Below are positions 1 through 5,921 of a stretch of DNA of 5,976 nucleotides, in pieces (within the stretch, counting starts at the first letter, position 1; each line of letters starts with the position of its first letter). The notes below the pieces were generated by a model, which was not told where the DNA came from, did not search any database, and worked only from the letters and a program-made list of their open reading frames with translations. The DNA lies in NCBI GenBank assembly GCA_903877945.1, contig CAIRFY010000452.1, positions 1 to 5,976 on the forward strand, in the 5' to 3' direction. The position numbers and the translations under genes are program-made. The DNA comes from an uncultured Oscillochloris sp. Its GTDB lineage: Bacteria; Chloroflexota; Chloroflexia; Chloroflexales; Chloroflexaceae.

Positions 1-30
1 CCCGCGTGCGGGGGGGCTAGGGGGGGTGAT
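1..30. repeat. G-rich, partly palindromic intergenic repeat, cut by window edge
   Basis: The first 12 bases form a small hairpin (cccgc, gt, gcggg), followed by two G-runs around CTA and ending in GGTGAT. A related motif (ggggc, a or ta, gggggtga) occurs on the opposite strand at about 3626-3649, just past the kinase gene. I infer that both are parts of a dispersed palindromic intergenic element of the kind common in Chloroflexota genomes. The left half would lie outside the window. It sits just past the broken Uma2 gene and could also act as a transcript-end hairpin. There is no coding signal in it. Confidence 0.4.
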
Positions 31-56
31 CGGCGAGAGCCTTTCTGCGAAGATAT

Positions 57-553
57 TTACAACTGTAGTACTAGGCGCAGCACGCTGATGGTTGCCGTGT
101 TCGGGTTGACAATCCAGTACTTGGGGATACCAGCCTCGGCGTAGTCGGCCACCTTCTCGACCAGATCGCGGTCAGGGTCGTCAGGACTGACGATCTCGAC
201 CACCAGATCCGCGCCGAGCCACAGTAGCGATTCTGCCTGCGCGGGTCGTCTTTCGCAAGCAGTAACATCAAGTCCGGCTCGCGATACACACGGAGCCGGA
301 TCTGGAGACGCAGGGCCGCAAAGAATACGGTACCGCCTGTTTGCATCATCAGCGCGTCGAAGATTCGGAAGAGAAAACGAAGTATTGCGTGGTGTTTGTC
401 GGTAGGCATTGGTAGAAAATCCATATAACCATCGGTAAACTCAATCAACAGGTTGGAGTGATCCGTCAACGTCACGTAGATTTCTTCTGTCCAGAGACCC
501 TGGATCTCATCAAGACTGATCGTGATCTCGTTATTGCGATTGACAAGGTGCAT
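57..553 (-). pseudogene. Uma2-family (DUF820) nuclease-like gene, frameshifted and C-terminally short
   Basis: The start is taken at 553 (MHLVNRNNE), preceded by a GGGGA ribosome-binding-like sequence; an in-frame ATG at 619 would overlap the upstream gene. The N-terminal part reads as a typical Uma2 protein: IEFTDGYMDFLPMPTDKHH, then the REPDL motif with the conserved Asp, then DDPRRQNRY. At 220-223 the plus strand has a duplicated CA. Removing it joins the frame to WLGADLVVEIVSPDD, ADYAEAGIPKYWIVNP and a TAA at 57-59. This restores the second half of the PD-(D/E)XK-like fold, with the E of VVE and the K of EKV. The repaired protein would be about 164 residues, against roughly 180-200 in the family, because it stops after ISVLRLVLQL. 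Without repair the frame ends at 71-73. The family is annotated as putative restriction-like endonuclease and its biological role is poorly known. A sequencing error is an alternative explanation for the shift, but the missing C-terminus argues for decay. Confidence 0.85.
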
Positions 554-567
554 AAGATTTCCCCGTT

Positions 568-595
568 GGGGCAGCAGCGTGGCGCTGCTGCGCCC
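568..595 (-). other. GC-rich hairpin between transporter stop and Uma2 start
   Basis: A perfect 9-bp stem (571-579 with 583-591, loop tgg) can be extended by three G-C pairs across one bulged base (592). In the minus-strand transcript it begins directly after the transporter stop codon and ends about 15 nt before the Uma2 start. No U-tract follows, so it is not a classical intrinsic terminator. It could protect the 3' end of the transporter message or weaken transcription into the Uma2 remnant. Confidence 0.55.
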
Positions 596-596
596 C

Positions 597-1907
597 CTAT
601 CCAATGCCAAACCAACCAAGCACCGTAACGGTAATCAGGGCCAGGGAGAGCAGGCTAACGATGATCGCGATGGCATAGGCCAGCGTGTTGTAGCCCCGGC
701 GATTGACGTACTCCCCCATCAGTTCGCGGTCGTTGATAAGGCGGAGGATGGCGAAGAGTTCAATCGGCAGGAGTAGGCCGTTGAGCACATAGACGCCCAC
801 CAGTACCTGGATGAGCGGCAGTCCAGGGATGAGAGCCAGGATCGCTCCCACCGCCGAGAGCCCGGTGAACATCCCGAGAAAGATCGGAGCTTCCTGCCAG
901 GTACGTGAGACACCGCGCTCGAATCCGAACGCCTCGCTCATCACATAGGTGGTAGCCAGGGGCAGCACGCCGGCCGCCAGCAGCGATGCACCCAGCAACC
1001 CCAGCCCAAAGAGCCAGCCGGCGTACTGCCCGGCGATTGGCTCAAGCGCCATGGCTGCGTCAGCCGCCGTGTCAATATGAATGCCCTTGGGGTGCAAGGT
1101 GGCCGCCGTCGCGATCATAATGAAAGAAGCGACAAACCCGGCAAAGATCGTCCCAAGGATCACATCAAAGCGGATGTAGTTGAACCCTTCGGCTGTCCCG
1201 CCCTTCTCCACCACCGACGACTGTACATAGAGCTGCATGTAGGGCGAGATCGTCGTACCAATAATTGCGATCAGCAACTGGAGGTAGCTCGCGTCCCATG
1301 TGATGTGGGGCTGCACGGATCGCCGGATCACCTCGCCCCAGTCGGGCTGCGCCAGCACCGCCGCGCCGATGTAGGAAAAAAAGGCGAGTGAGAGAGCGAG
1401 AAAGACCCGCTCGACATTCCGGTACGATCCACGGGTGATCAAGAGCCACACGACCACCGCAGCCAAAGGCACGGCGGCCCAGCGGCTCAGGCCGAACAGC
1501 TCGGCCGCCGCCGCAATGCCCACAAATTCCGAAACGATGATTCCTAGGTTGGCGATAAACAGGGTGGCCAAAATCATGGCGGTGCCACGTAGCGGGAAGG
1601 TCTCGCGCACCAGGTCGGAGAACCCCTTCCCGGTCACAGCGCCGAGGCGGGCGCTCATTTCTTGGATGACGCCCACAAAGATGGTGACGATGATCATAGC
1701 CCAGAGCATGTTGTAGCCGTAGTCGGCTCCAGCCGAGGCGTAGGTAGCGATCCCACCAGCGTCATTACCGGCGCTCGCCGCCAGCAACCCCGGCCCGAGG
1801 GCCATCAGATAGGGCAGCACCTGTCGCCAGCGGCTGCGCCCGCGTTTCTCGACGCTTGGGCGCGGGGACTCAACAACGGTTGTGACGAGCTTGTCTTGTG
1901 CGCTCAT
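597..1907 (-). CDS. Nramp-superfamily divalent cation transporter, non-canonical metal site
   Basis: This is a 436-residue polytopic membrane protein with about eleven hydrophobic segments, normal for Nramp (SLC11) carriers, which move divalent metals with or without proton coupling across the cytoplasmic membrane. The family signature is visible in TM1 as GPGLLAASAGNDAGG (residues 38-52), followed by GADYGYNMLW, and in TM6 as IGTTISPYMQLYVQSS (216-231). The TM1 Asp is kept (D49), but the canonical DPGN reads DAGG, so the Asn is Gly. In TM6 the canonical MPH reads SPY, so the metal-ligand Met is Ser (S221). In characterised Nramps this Met favours Mn/Fe over Ca/Mg. Its loss is known in Nramp-related magnesium transporters (NRMT), so Mg2+ or another hard cation is a reasonable but unproven substrate. 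The name mntH would be misleading. The start has an AAGGAGG six bases upstream. The MgtE-like gene lies 112 bp upstream on the same strand, suggesting one operon. Confidence 0.9.
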   Translation of the reverse strand: MSAQDKLVTTVVESPRPSVEKRGRSRWRQVLPYLMALGPGLLAASAGNDAGGIATYASAGADYGYNMLWAMIIVTIFVGVIQEMSARLGAVTGKGFSDLVRETFPLRGTAMILATLFIANLGIIVSEFVGIAAAAELFGLSRWAAVPLAAVVVWLLITRGSYRNVERVFLALSLAFFSYIGAAVLAQPDWGEVIRRSVQPHITWDASYLQLLIAIIGTTISPYMQLYVQSSVVEKGGTAEGFNYIRFDVILGTIFAGFVASFIMIATAATLHPKGIHIDTAADAAMALEPIAGQYAGWLFGLGLLGASLLAAGVLPLATTYVMSEAFGFERGVSRTWQEAPIFLGMFTGLSAVGAILALIPGLPLIQVLVGVYVLNGLLLPIELFAILRLINDRELMGEYVNRRGYNTLAYAIAIIVSLLSLALITVTVLGWFGIG

Positions 1908-2019
1908 CGGGAGCCTCCTTGCTCTAGGGATGTTTCAATCCAGCTTGACGGTTTGGGTTTACGCACCGCGTCCTGTTGCGACAAATCTGCAATCTAAAAT
2001 CTGCAATCTGAAACACGTC
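1908..2019 (-). other. Spacer between sensor and transporter genes
   Basis: This 112-bp spacer holds the transporter ribosome binding site (complement of 1914-1920), the tandem ATCTGCAATC repeat, and a 7-bp inverted repeat (1931-1937 with 2009-2015) bracketing most of the spacer. I see no convincing promoter or terminator with a U-tract, which favours read-through from the upstream gene. Confidence 0.5.
1983..2009. repeat. Tandem 13-bp direct repeat (aaatctgcaatct, two copies)
   Basis: Copies lie at 1983-1995 and 1997-2009, identical and separated by one base. Their 10-bp core atctgcaatc recurs inside the kinase gene at 3926-3935, and inverted at 3881-3890. The spacer is AT-richer here than its surroundings. 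This looks like a dispersed short repeat family rather than a protein-binding site, although a repeated operator cannot be excluded. Confidence 0.8.
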
Positions 2020-3255
2020 CTAGCTGAAGATATTGTGGGTGCCACGACGCTGCCAGATCTCGGGCAGCAGCACCGCCAGGGCGTCATCCACCGTCACGAC
2101 CCCCATGAGGTGCCCCTGGTCGTCGATCACCGGGATCGCCAGGAGGTTATACTCGGCCAGCAGGCGAGCCGCGTCCTCGGCGCGGTCGTCTGGTCGGACG
2201 TTGGGGATGTCCGACTCCATGACTTCTTCGAGCAGCATCTCCGGCTCACCGGCGATGAGTTGGCGCAGGCGAACGATGCCGCAGAGCTGCTGGCTATCGC
2301 TGCGCACCACATAGACGGCGAGCAGCGGGTCGGGCAGATCCTCCATTGTCCGAATCGTCGCCATTGCCTGGCTCACCGTGGTCTCGGCTGCCATCCGCAC
2401 AATGTCGGCGGTCATGATCCGCCCGGCGCTGTCCTCATCGTAGGCGAGCAGGGCCTGCACATCGGCAGCCTCCTCAGGCTCCATCTCGGCCAGGATGCGG
2501 TCGGCCACATCGTCATCCAGATCCTCCAGGGCATCGGCGGCCGCGCTTGGCTCCATCTCCTCCAGAATATCGGCGGCACGCTCATGGTCAAGCTCCTCCA
2601 GAATATCAGCCACCCGCTCGTCGCTCACTTCCTCCAGGGTCTCGGCGGCGGTTTCGTCATCGAGGCCCGCGACGATCTCGGTACTCTCGCGGAGGGAGAG
2701 GGCGTCCATAATCCGAGCCAGGTCAACCGGGTGTAGGTCGGTGAGCCGGTCGTAGGAGACCTTGAGCTGGACAGGGGCGGCGCTGGCGAGGTACTGGGCC
2801 TCGTCCCAGTCGATGATCTGTCGCCCAACAATTTTGGGGGCGAAAGATTTGGGGGCGAGGCGGCGCAGCAGAGCCTGGGGGCTAATGTCCACCCCGATGA
2901 CGCGGTAGGTGCGCTCAACCAGAACCATCTGCACATCGTTGACCCGCACCAGCCGTCGGCCACCAATGTCAATGATCTGATGGTCAAGCACGTCTTTGCC
3001 CAGAAGCACCTCACCGTTGCGACGACGGAAGGGCTGCAGATCGATTACCGATGAGTTAAGCCGGGTGATACCGTTGAGGAATTCCAGGTGCTCCACGGGG
3101 ACAAAGAAGCGTCGCCCGCGATCCTTCGCCACCAGGCCAATAATTGGGGGGTAGGGGACATCGGCGATCCGCACGATCAAGTCGTTGAGCGTGCCAATTA
3201 GTTCGCCGTTTTTACCACGGATCGGGCCGTCAAGCAGGTGTGCCAGGAAGAGCAT
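2020..3255 (-). CDS. Soluble MgtE-like protein: PRC-barrel-like, MgtE-N and paired CBS domains, no membrane channel
   Basis: The protein has 411 residues and no membrane segment. Residues 1-75 and about 82-150 look like two PRC-barrel-type beta domains (GPIRGKNGELIGTLNDLIV; LVRVNDVQMVLVE). Residues about 165-275 match the MgtE N-domain: an acidic superhelix of about 12-residue repeats (ADILEELDHERA, ADILEEMEPSAA, ADALEDLDDD, ADRILAEMEPEE) ending in the hallmark LLAYDEDSAGRIMT. Two CBS motifs follow (about 281-335 and 345-400; second ending LLAIPVIDDQGHLMGVVTVDD). In MgtE channels these two modules are the cytosolic Mg2+ sensor that gates the pore. Here the chain stops at LPEIWQRRGTHNIFS, where the pore would begin. 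It is therefore probably a free-standing sensor or regulatory subunit, and the Nramp-type gene that follows is the obvious partner. It should not be called a magnesium transporter by itself. The ribosome binding site AAAGGAGG lies six bases before the ATG, downstream of a long structured leader. Confidence 0.9.
   Translation of the reverse strand: MLFLAHLLDGPIRGKNGELIGTLNDLIVRIADVPYPPIIGLVAKDRGRRFFVPVEHLEFLNGITRLNSSVIDLQPFRRRNGEVLLGKDVLDHQIIDIGGRRLVRVNDVQMVLVERTYRVIGVDISPQALLRRLAPKSFAPKIVGRQIIDWDEAQYLASAAPVQLKVSYDRLTDLHPVDLARIMDALSLRESTEIVAGLDDETAAETLEEVSDERVADILEELDHERAADILEEMEPSAAADALEDLDDDVADRILAEMEPEEAADVQALLAYDEDSAGRIMTADIVRMAAETTVSQAMATIRTMEDLPDPLLAVYVVRSDSQQLCGIVRLRQLIAGEPEMLLEEVMESDIPNVRPDDRAEDAARLLAEYNLLAIPVIDDQGHLMGVVTVDDALAVLLPEIWQRRGTHNIFS
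2557..2607 (-). repeat. In-gene 36-bp periodicity in the MgtE-N region
   Basis: The 15-bp string ctcctccagaatatc occurs at 2557-2571 and 2593-2607, exactly 36 bp (12 codons) apart. It encodes the two ADILEE units of the acidic helical repeats. The near-perfect DNA identity suggests recent duplication or conversion of a repeat unit within this domain. Confidence 0.7.
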
Positions 3256-3335
3256 CGCGTGCCTCCTTTGCCACAGCCATGCCGGGCAAACAGATGCCCC
3301 CGGCCTGACGGAGCGGGGGCAAGGAGAACACGCGA
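3255..3335 (-). promoter_or_regulatory. Hairpin that can sequester the ribosome binding site and start of the MgtE-like gene
   Basis: The segment 3255-3268 (complement of start-codon A, spacer and Shine-Dalgarno) is inverted-repeat to 3321-3335. A 7-bp match (tcgcgtg 3255-3261 with cacgcga 3329-3335) and a 6-bp match (ctcctt with aaggag 3321-3326) are separated by a 1x2 internal loop. The enclosed stretch contains a second stem, 3295-3302 with 3314-3321 (loop of 11 nt), which abuts the first. In RNA this places AAGGAG and the A of AUG in a helix, which would be expected to lower translation. The geometry is seen directly in the sequence; the regulatory effect is inferred. Confidence 0.6.
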
Positions 3336-3544
3336 GAGACGACTCTAAAAGAGTCGGAGCGCGGGCCTCTTCACCAGCGGGACGTCAGACCGGCATGGTT
3401 TGCCGGGCTGTAGCGCGCTAGATCGAGCCAATGATGAAAGTTGACGTTGACTACCGTCCATACTGTTCCTCAAACGAAGTGCCCACCCCCAGTAGGCGGG
3501 GCAATGCCAGCGTGCTGCTGGCGTCGCGTCTCCGTTCGTTCGCC
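3256..3544 (-). promoter_or_regulatory. Long structured 5' leader of the metal operon; candidate cis-regulatory RNA
   Basis: The predicted transcription start is near 3544, leaving about 290 nt of untranslated RNA before the MgtE-like gene. In transcript order it contains a possible three-way junction (3540-3473), a tandem GTCAAC pair (3451-3440), the palindrome tagcgcgcta (3411-3420), and a hairpin of ccggca with tgccgg (3390-3406, loop 5). These are followed by a 7-bp hairpin (3340-3356, loop aaa) and the start-site hairpin. The segment 3277-3285 (ccatgccgg) is perfectly complementary to 3390-3398, in competition with the local hairpin there, so alternative folds are possible. I do not recognise the M-box (ykoK) consensus or another known riboswitch class. 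No coding potential is convincing here. The Mg2+-type operon downstream makes ion-dependent control an attractive but untested idea. Confidence 0.55.
3473..3540 (-). promoter_or_regulatory. Possible three-way junction at the 5' end of the leader
   Basis: The outer arms ttcgtt (3535-3540) and aacgaa (3473-3478) are complementary. They enclose a 6-bp stem gccagc/gctggc (3506-3511 with 3517-3522, loop 5) and a G/C stem at 3481-3502 with two bulges. It begins within a few bases of the predicted transcription start, as expected for a folded leader domain. The outer helix is only six pairs, so confidence is limited. Confidence 0.4.
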
Positions 3545-3550
3545 GTGCGA

Positions 3551-3580
3551 AGTATAGATCCGTACCGTGCTATATGTCAA
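3551..3580 (-). promoter_or_regulatory. Sigma-70-type promoter of the MgtE-like/Nramp operon
   Basis: Read on the minus strand, TTGACA (complement of 3575-3580, perfect -35) is followed after 18 bp by TATACT (complement of 3551-3556, one mismatch to TATAAT). The expected start is about 3544. It lies in the gap between the kinase gene end and the MgtE-like gene and points toward the latter, about 290 bp ahead of its start codon. Confidence 0.75.
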
Positions 3581-3649
3581 GGCGCAATGCAACGCGGCGA
3601 GGGCTGGTGCAAAGTCGCCTGCCGGCCCTCACCCCCTGCCCCTCTTCCC
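3581..3649 (-). other. Spacer after kinase gene: weak hairpin and C-rich repeat
   Basis: Just past the kinase stop there is a C-rich stretch (3626-3649) resembling the G-rich repeat at the window start on the other strand. A 6-bp inverted repeat gagggc/gccctc (3599-3604 with 3625-3630, loop 20 nt) overlaps it. No U-run follows, so it is at best a weak terminator for the kinase operon. The -35 box of the next promoter begins directly after this spacer. Confidence 0.35.
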
Positions 3650-5512
3650 CTATTCAGACACGTGTTCGGGCAGGGTGACGGTGAAGGTGGTGCCGTGACC
3701 GGGCTTGCTTTTAACCGTGATCTGCCCCCCCATAAGGGTGCAGAGCTTTTGGCTGAGCGAGAGGCCGAGGCCGGTGCCGATCTGGCCACGCGGGCTGGTG
3801 ACCACCTGCGTGAAGTCCTGGAAAAGCTGGCTGAGATGGCCCTCTGTCATACCAACACCGGTATCGATTACCTCAAAGACGATTGCAGATGGCTGACTGT
3901 TGACGGTTGATTGATTCGCATGAGCATCTGCAATCACGGAGACTCGCAGGGTGATCACGCCGGACTGCGTGAACTTGGCTGCATTTGAGAGCAGGTTGAT
4001 CAGCACTTGGCGCACCTTGATCGGGTCGGCGTGCATTGTGATCAGGTTATCGGCAATCTCAAGATCAAGGCGGTTCGCGTTACGCTCCACCAGGGGGCGT
4101 ACCGAGGCCAGAGCCTCGACGACAATCCCTTGGACAAGAAACGTACTGAGGTTGAGCTTCATCTTGCCGGCCTCGATCTTGGCGTAGTCCAAGATCCCGC
4201 CGATCAGATTCAACAGGTGTTCGCCCGCGTACTTGATGTTGGCCAGATCTTTATTCAGAGCGTCGGTATCGTTCTCGGCCAGGTCGTACTGGATCAGATC
4301 GGTGTAGCCAAGCATCGCGCTGAGCGGCGTGCGCAGCTCGTGGCTCATGGTTGTGAGGAAGACGCTCTTGGCGCGGCTCCCGGCCTCGGCGGAAACCTTC
4401 GCTTCCTGAAGAATGATCGCCTGGTTCTCTAGTCGCTCATTCTGATGCTGAATCTGGGCCATGGCCTGCTTGATCACCGTAATATTACGCCAGACCAGCA
4501 TGCGCCCGTTGAGCTTGCCGCGCGGCCCCTGGAGCGGCGTCACCTGAAGGTCGTAGACGAGCAGTTCGCCATTGTTCTGGATACCGATCTCCATATTTGT
4601 AGATCGATCCAGAGTAAGCAGATCGCTGTAGCGGTCGATCAGGCTGGGCCACTTGGCCGTCACCTTCTTAAAGGGCTGGCCGATGAGTTGATCCACGGGC
4701 AGGTCGAAGGCGTGGGCGGCAGAGATGTTAATATCGACAATCCGGTTGAGCGGGTCAAGAACCATCATACCGTCGCTCATTTGCTGAATGACCTCGCGAT
4801 AGGCCATCGGGCCAAGCTCGAAGAGTCCCGCGTTGCGTATTGCCCAGCTAAAGGCTAATCCGGTGATCACAAAGGCTATGGCGGTGGGGTCGGGGAATGC
4901 CTCTGGGATAAGACCAAACACATAGAGAACATTGACCAGCCAGGGCGCGGTCGCACCCAACAGCAGGGCGAGACTCTGGTCGCGGTAGAGGCCAGGGGTG
5001 TTTATCAGGCTGCGTATCAGCAAAAACGTCCCGCCAGCGAGCAAGAGGTAAGAATAGGCGGTGTGCGCCCAGAACCAAGGGCCGCGCTGGACGCGGATGA
5101 CCGTGAGCGGGTTGAGGGTCTCGATGGCAAACTCACGCCAGAAGAGCGACATGGCCGCGCTCGACCAGATGATCGCCGTTGTGATCAGCGGGATCAGCAG
5201 GAGCGAGACGACCCATGTGTGCGAGAGGATGGTGCGCCGCTCACTGAAGGCGAGCATCATCATGAGCCAGACCACCGGAACAAGGACAATAGCGATATAC
5301 TCGATCCGCACCCAGAAAAAAGCGGTGGCCGCCGTGGCGCTCGATAGCTCAAAGGCGTTACCAAAGCTCCAGAGCCCCACCAGAAAAGTGAGGGCCAGAA
5401 ACGGCATGCTGGCCGGGTCGCCACGACGACGCCATGTATCGTAGGCCAGCATTGCCTCGACCACTACCGTACAGAGCGGAAGCAGGGCGTATGGCGTAAA
5501 CTGATACTGCAT
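3650..5512 (-). CDS. Membrane sensor histidine kinase: 7TM, PAS, HisKA, HATPase
   Basis: The protein has 620 residues. Seven hydrophobic helices (about 8-27, 36-56, 64-90, 100-121, 148-166, 180-202, 209-231) match the 7TM N-terminal region of histidine kinases. A PAS/PAC domain (about 237-350, ending LVWRNITVIKQ) and a coiled-coil linker (345-380) lead to the HisKA domain, with phospho-acceptor H391 in TTMSHELRTPLSAMLGY. The ATP-binding domain has the N-box (N510 in LINLLSNAAKF), G1 (DTGVGM, 550-555), F-box (FQDF) and G2 (GTGLGL). All catalytic motifs are intact, so it should autophosphorylate. The sensed signal is unknown; the 7TM and PAS parts suggest a membrane or small-molecule cue. The ATG overlaps the regulator stop in TAATG, and no strong Shine-Dalgarno precedes it, so coupled re-initiation is likely. 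An unusual insert (residues about 527-543, ADAHANQSTVNSQPSA) sits between the beta strand after the N-box and the G1 box. Confidence 0.95.
   Translation of the reverse strand: MQYQFTPYALLPLCTVVVEAMLAYDTWRRRGDPASMPFLALTFLVGLWSFGNAFELSSATAATAFFWVRIEYIAIVLVPVVWLMMMLAFSERRTILSHTWVVSLLLIPLITTAIIWSSAAMSLFWREFAIETLNPLTVIRVQRGPWFWAHTAYSYLLLAGGTFLLIRSLINTPGLYRDQSLALLLGATAPWLVNVLYVFGLIPEAFPDPTAIAFVITGLAFSWAIRNAGLFELGPMAYREVIQQMSDGMMVLDPLNRIVDINISAAHAFDLPVDQLIGQPFKKVTAKWPSLIDRYSDLLTLDRSTNMEIGIQNNGELLVYDLQVTPLQGPRGKLNGRMLVWRNITVIKQAMAQIQHQNERLENQAIILQEAKVSAEAGSRAKSVFLTTMSHELRTPLSAMLGYTDLIQYDLAENDTDALNKDLANIKYAGEHLLNLIGGILDYAKIEAGKMKLNLSTFLVQGIVVEALASVRPLVERNANRLDLEIADNLITMHADPIKVRQVLINLLSNAAKFTQSGVITLRVSVIADAHANQSTVNSQPSAIVFEVIDTGVGMTEGHLSQLFQDFTQVVTSPRGQIGTGLGLSLSQKLCTLMGGQITVKSKPGHGTTFTVTLPEHVSE
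3881..3935. repeat. Short inverted-repeat-bounded insert inside the kinase ATP-binding domain
   Basis: A perfect 11-bp inverted repeat (gattgcagatg 3881-3891, catctgcaatc 3925-3935) encloses 33 bp that include gttgac (3899-3904). The arm shares a 10-bp core with the tandem repeat at 1983-2009, and gttgac is also found twice in the leader at 3440-3451. It stays in frame and encodes a polar loop rich in N, Q, S and T at a position where related kinases usually have a short turn. This looks like intergenic-type repeat DNA captured in a tolerant loop. Confidence 0.65.
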
Positions 5513-5895
5513 TAGTGCGTGCCAGCAGCAGAGCGGGCGATGAGAGCCTGGATCTTGCTGTGGAGTACATCAAGATCAACCGGTTTCGTCTCGAACGCAT
5601 CGCAGCCCGCCTCGATGGCTCGGTCGTAATCTTCGCCAAGAGCGAAAGCGGTGAGCGCGATGATCGGGATATGGCGGGTGGCCTGGCCGGTGCGGAGCAG
5701 GTGGGCCACCTCGTAGCCACTAATACCGGGCAGGCCCATATCGAGTACCACCGCATCGGGCAGATGGAGTTGCACATCGCTCAGCGCCGCCTCGCCACTT
5801 ACGGCCACTCGCACCTGATAGCCTTTGATCTGGAGCAGCCGGACGAGGAAGTCTCTGTGCGTCCAATCATCTTCGACAACGAGTACGCTTGGCAT
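5512..5895 (-). CDS. Single-domain (receiver-only) response regulator
   Basis: The protein has 127 residues and spans exactly one CheY-like receiver domain. The acidic pocket is E8/D9/D10 (VLVVEDD), the phospho-acceptor is D52 (AVVLDMGLPG), the switch Thr is T82 (IIALTAFA), and the conserved Lys is K104 (FETKPVD). It has no DNA-binding or enzymatic output domain. It should take phosphate from the kinase encoded immediately downstream (overlap TAATG) and act by protein contact, or pass phosphate on. Its translation start follows a run of seven G at a spacing of 10 nt, a weak ribosome binding site. The start is well placed because the first beta strand begins at residue 3. Such stand-alone receivers of the two-component DivK/CheY type are frequent in Chloroflexota. 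Confidence 0.95.
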   Translation of the reverse strand: MPSVLVVEDDWTHRDFLVRLLQIKGYQVRVAVSGEAALSDVQLHLPDAVVLDMGLPGISGYEVAHLLRTGQATRHIPIIALTAFALGEDYDRAIEAGCDAFETKPVDLDVLHSKIQALIARSAAGTH

Positions 5896-5921
5896 GTGTA
5901 TGTATCCCCCCCATGTGTAGC

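Noticed and set aside
1931..1965. GTTTCAATCC-like sequence reminiscent of CRISPR repeats
   Set aside because: Single copy with no regular spacer array.
1882..2736. Plus-strand reading frame of 284 codons antisense to the MgtE-like gene
   Set aside because: It is a shadow of the high-GC minus-strand gene: no recognisable domain, His/Gln/Gly-rich low-order composition, and no ribosome binding site. The minus frame has clear MgtE-N and CBS motifs.
3296..3320. Leader GC stem as an intrinsic terminator
   Set aside because: The stem is GC-rich but is followed only by AUCUGUUUG, without a real U-tract. A translational rather than a transcriptional role fits better.
3411..3420. Palindrome tagcgcgcta as a regulator operator
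   Set aside because: It lies far downstream of the promoter within the transcribed leader, and a single 10-bp palindrome is weak evidence. It is kept only as part of the leader description.
3431..3910. Plus-strand frame of 159 codons running from the leader into the kinase 3' end
   Set aside because: It overlaps the promoter, the leader and the kinase ATP-binding domain, and its composition resembles translated repeats rather than a protein family.
4007..4858. Two consecutive plus-strand frames antisense to the kinase gene
   Set aside because: They mirror the kinase codons and show no domain of their own, while the kinase frame has intact H, N, G1 and G2 boxes.
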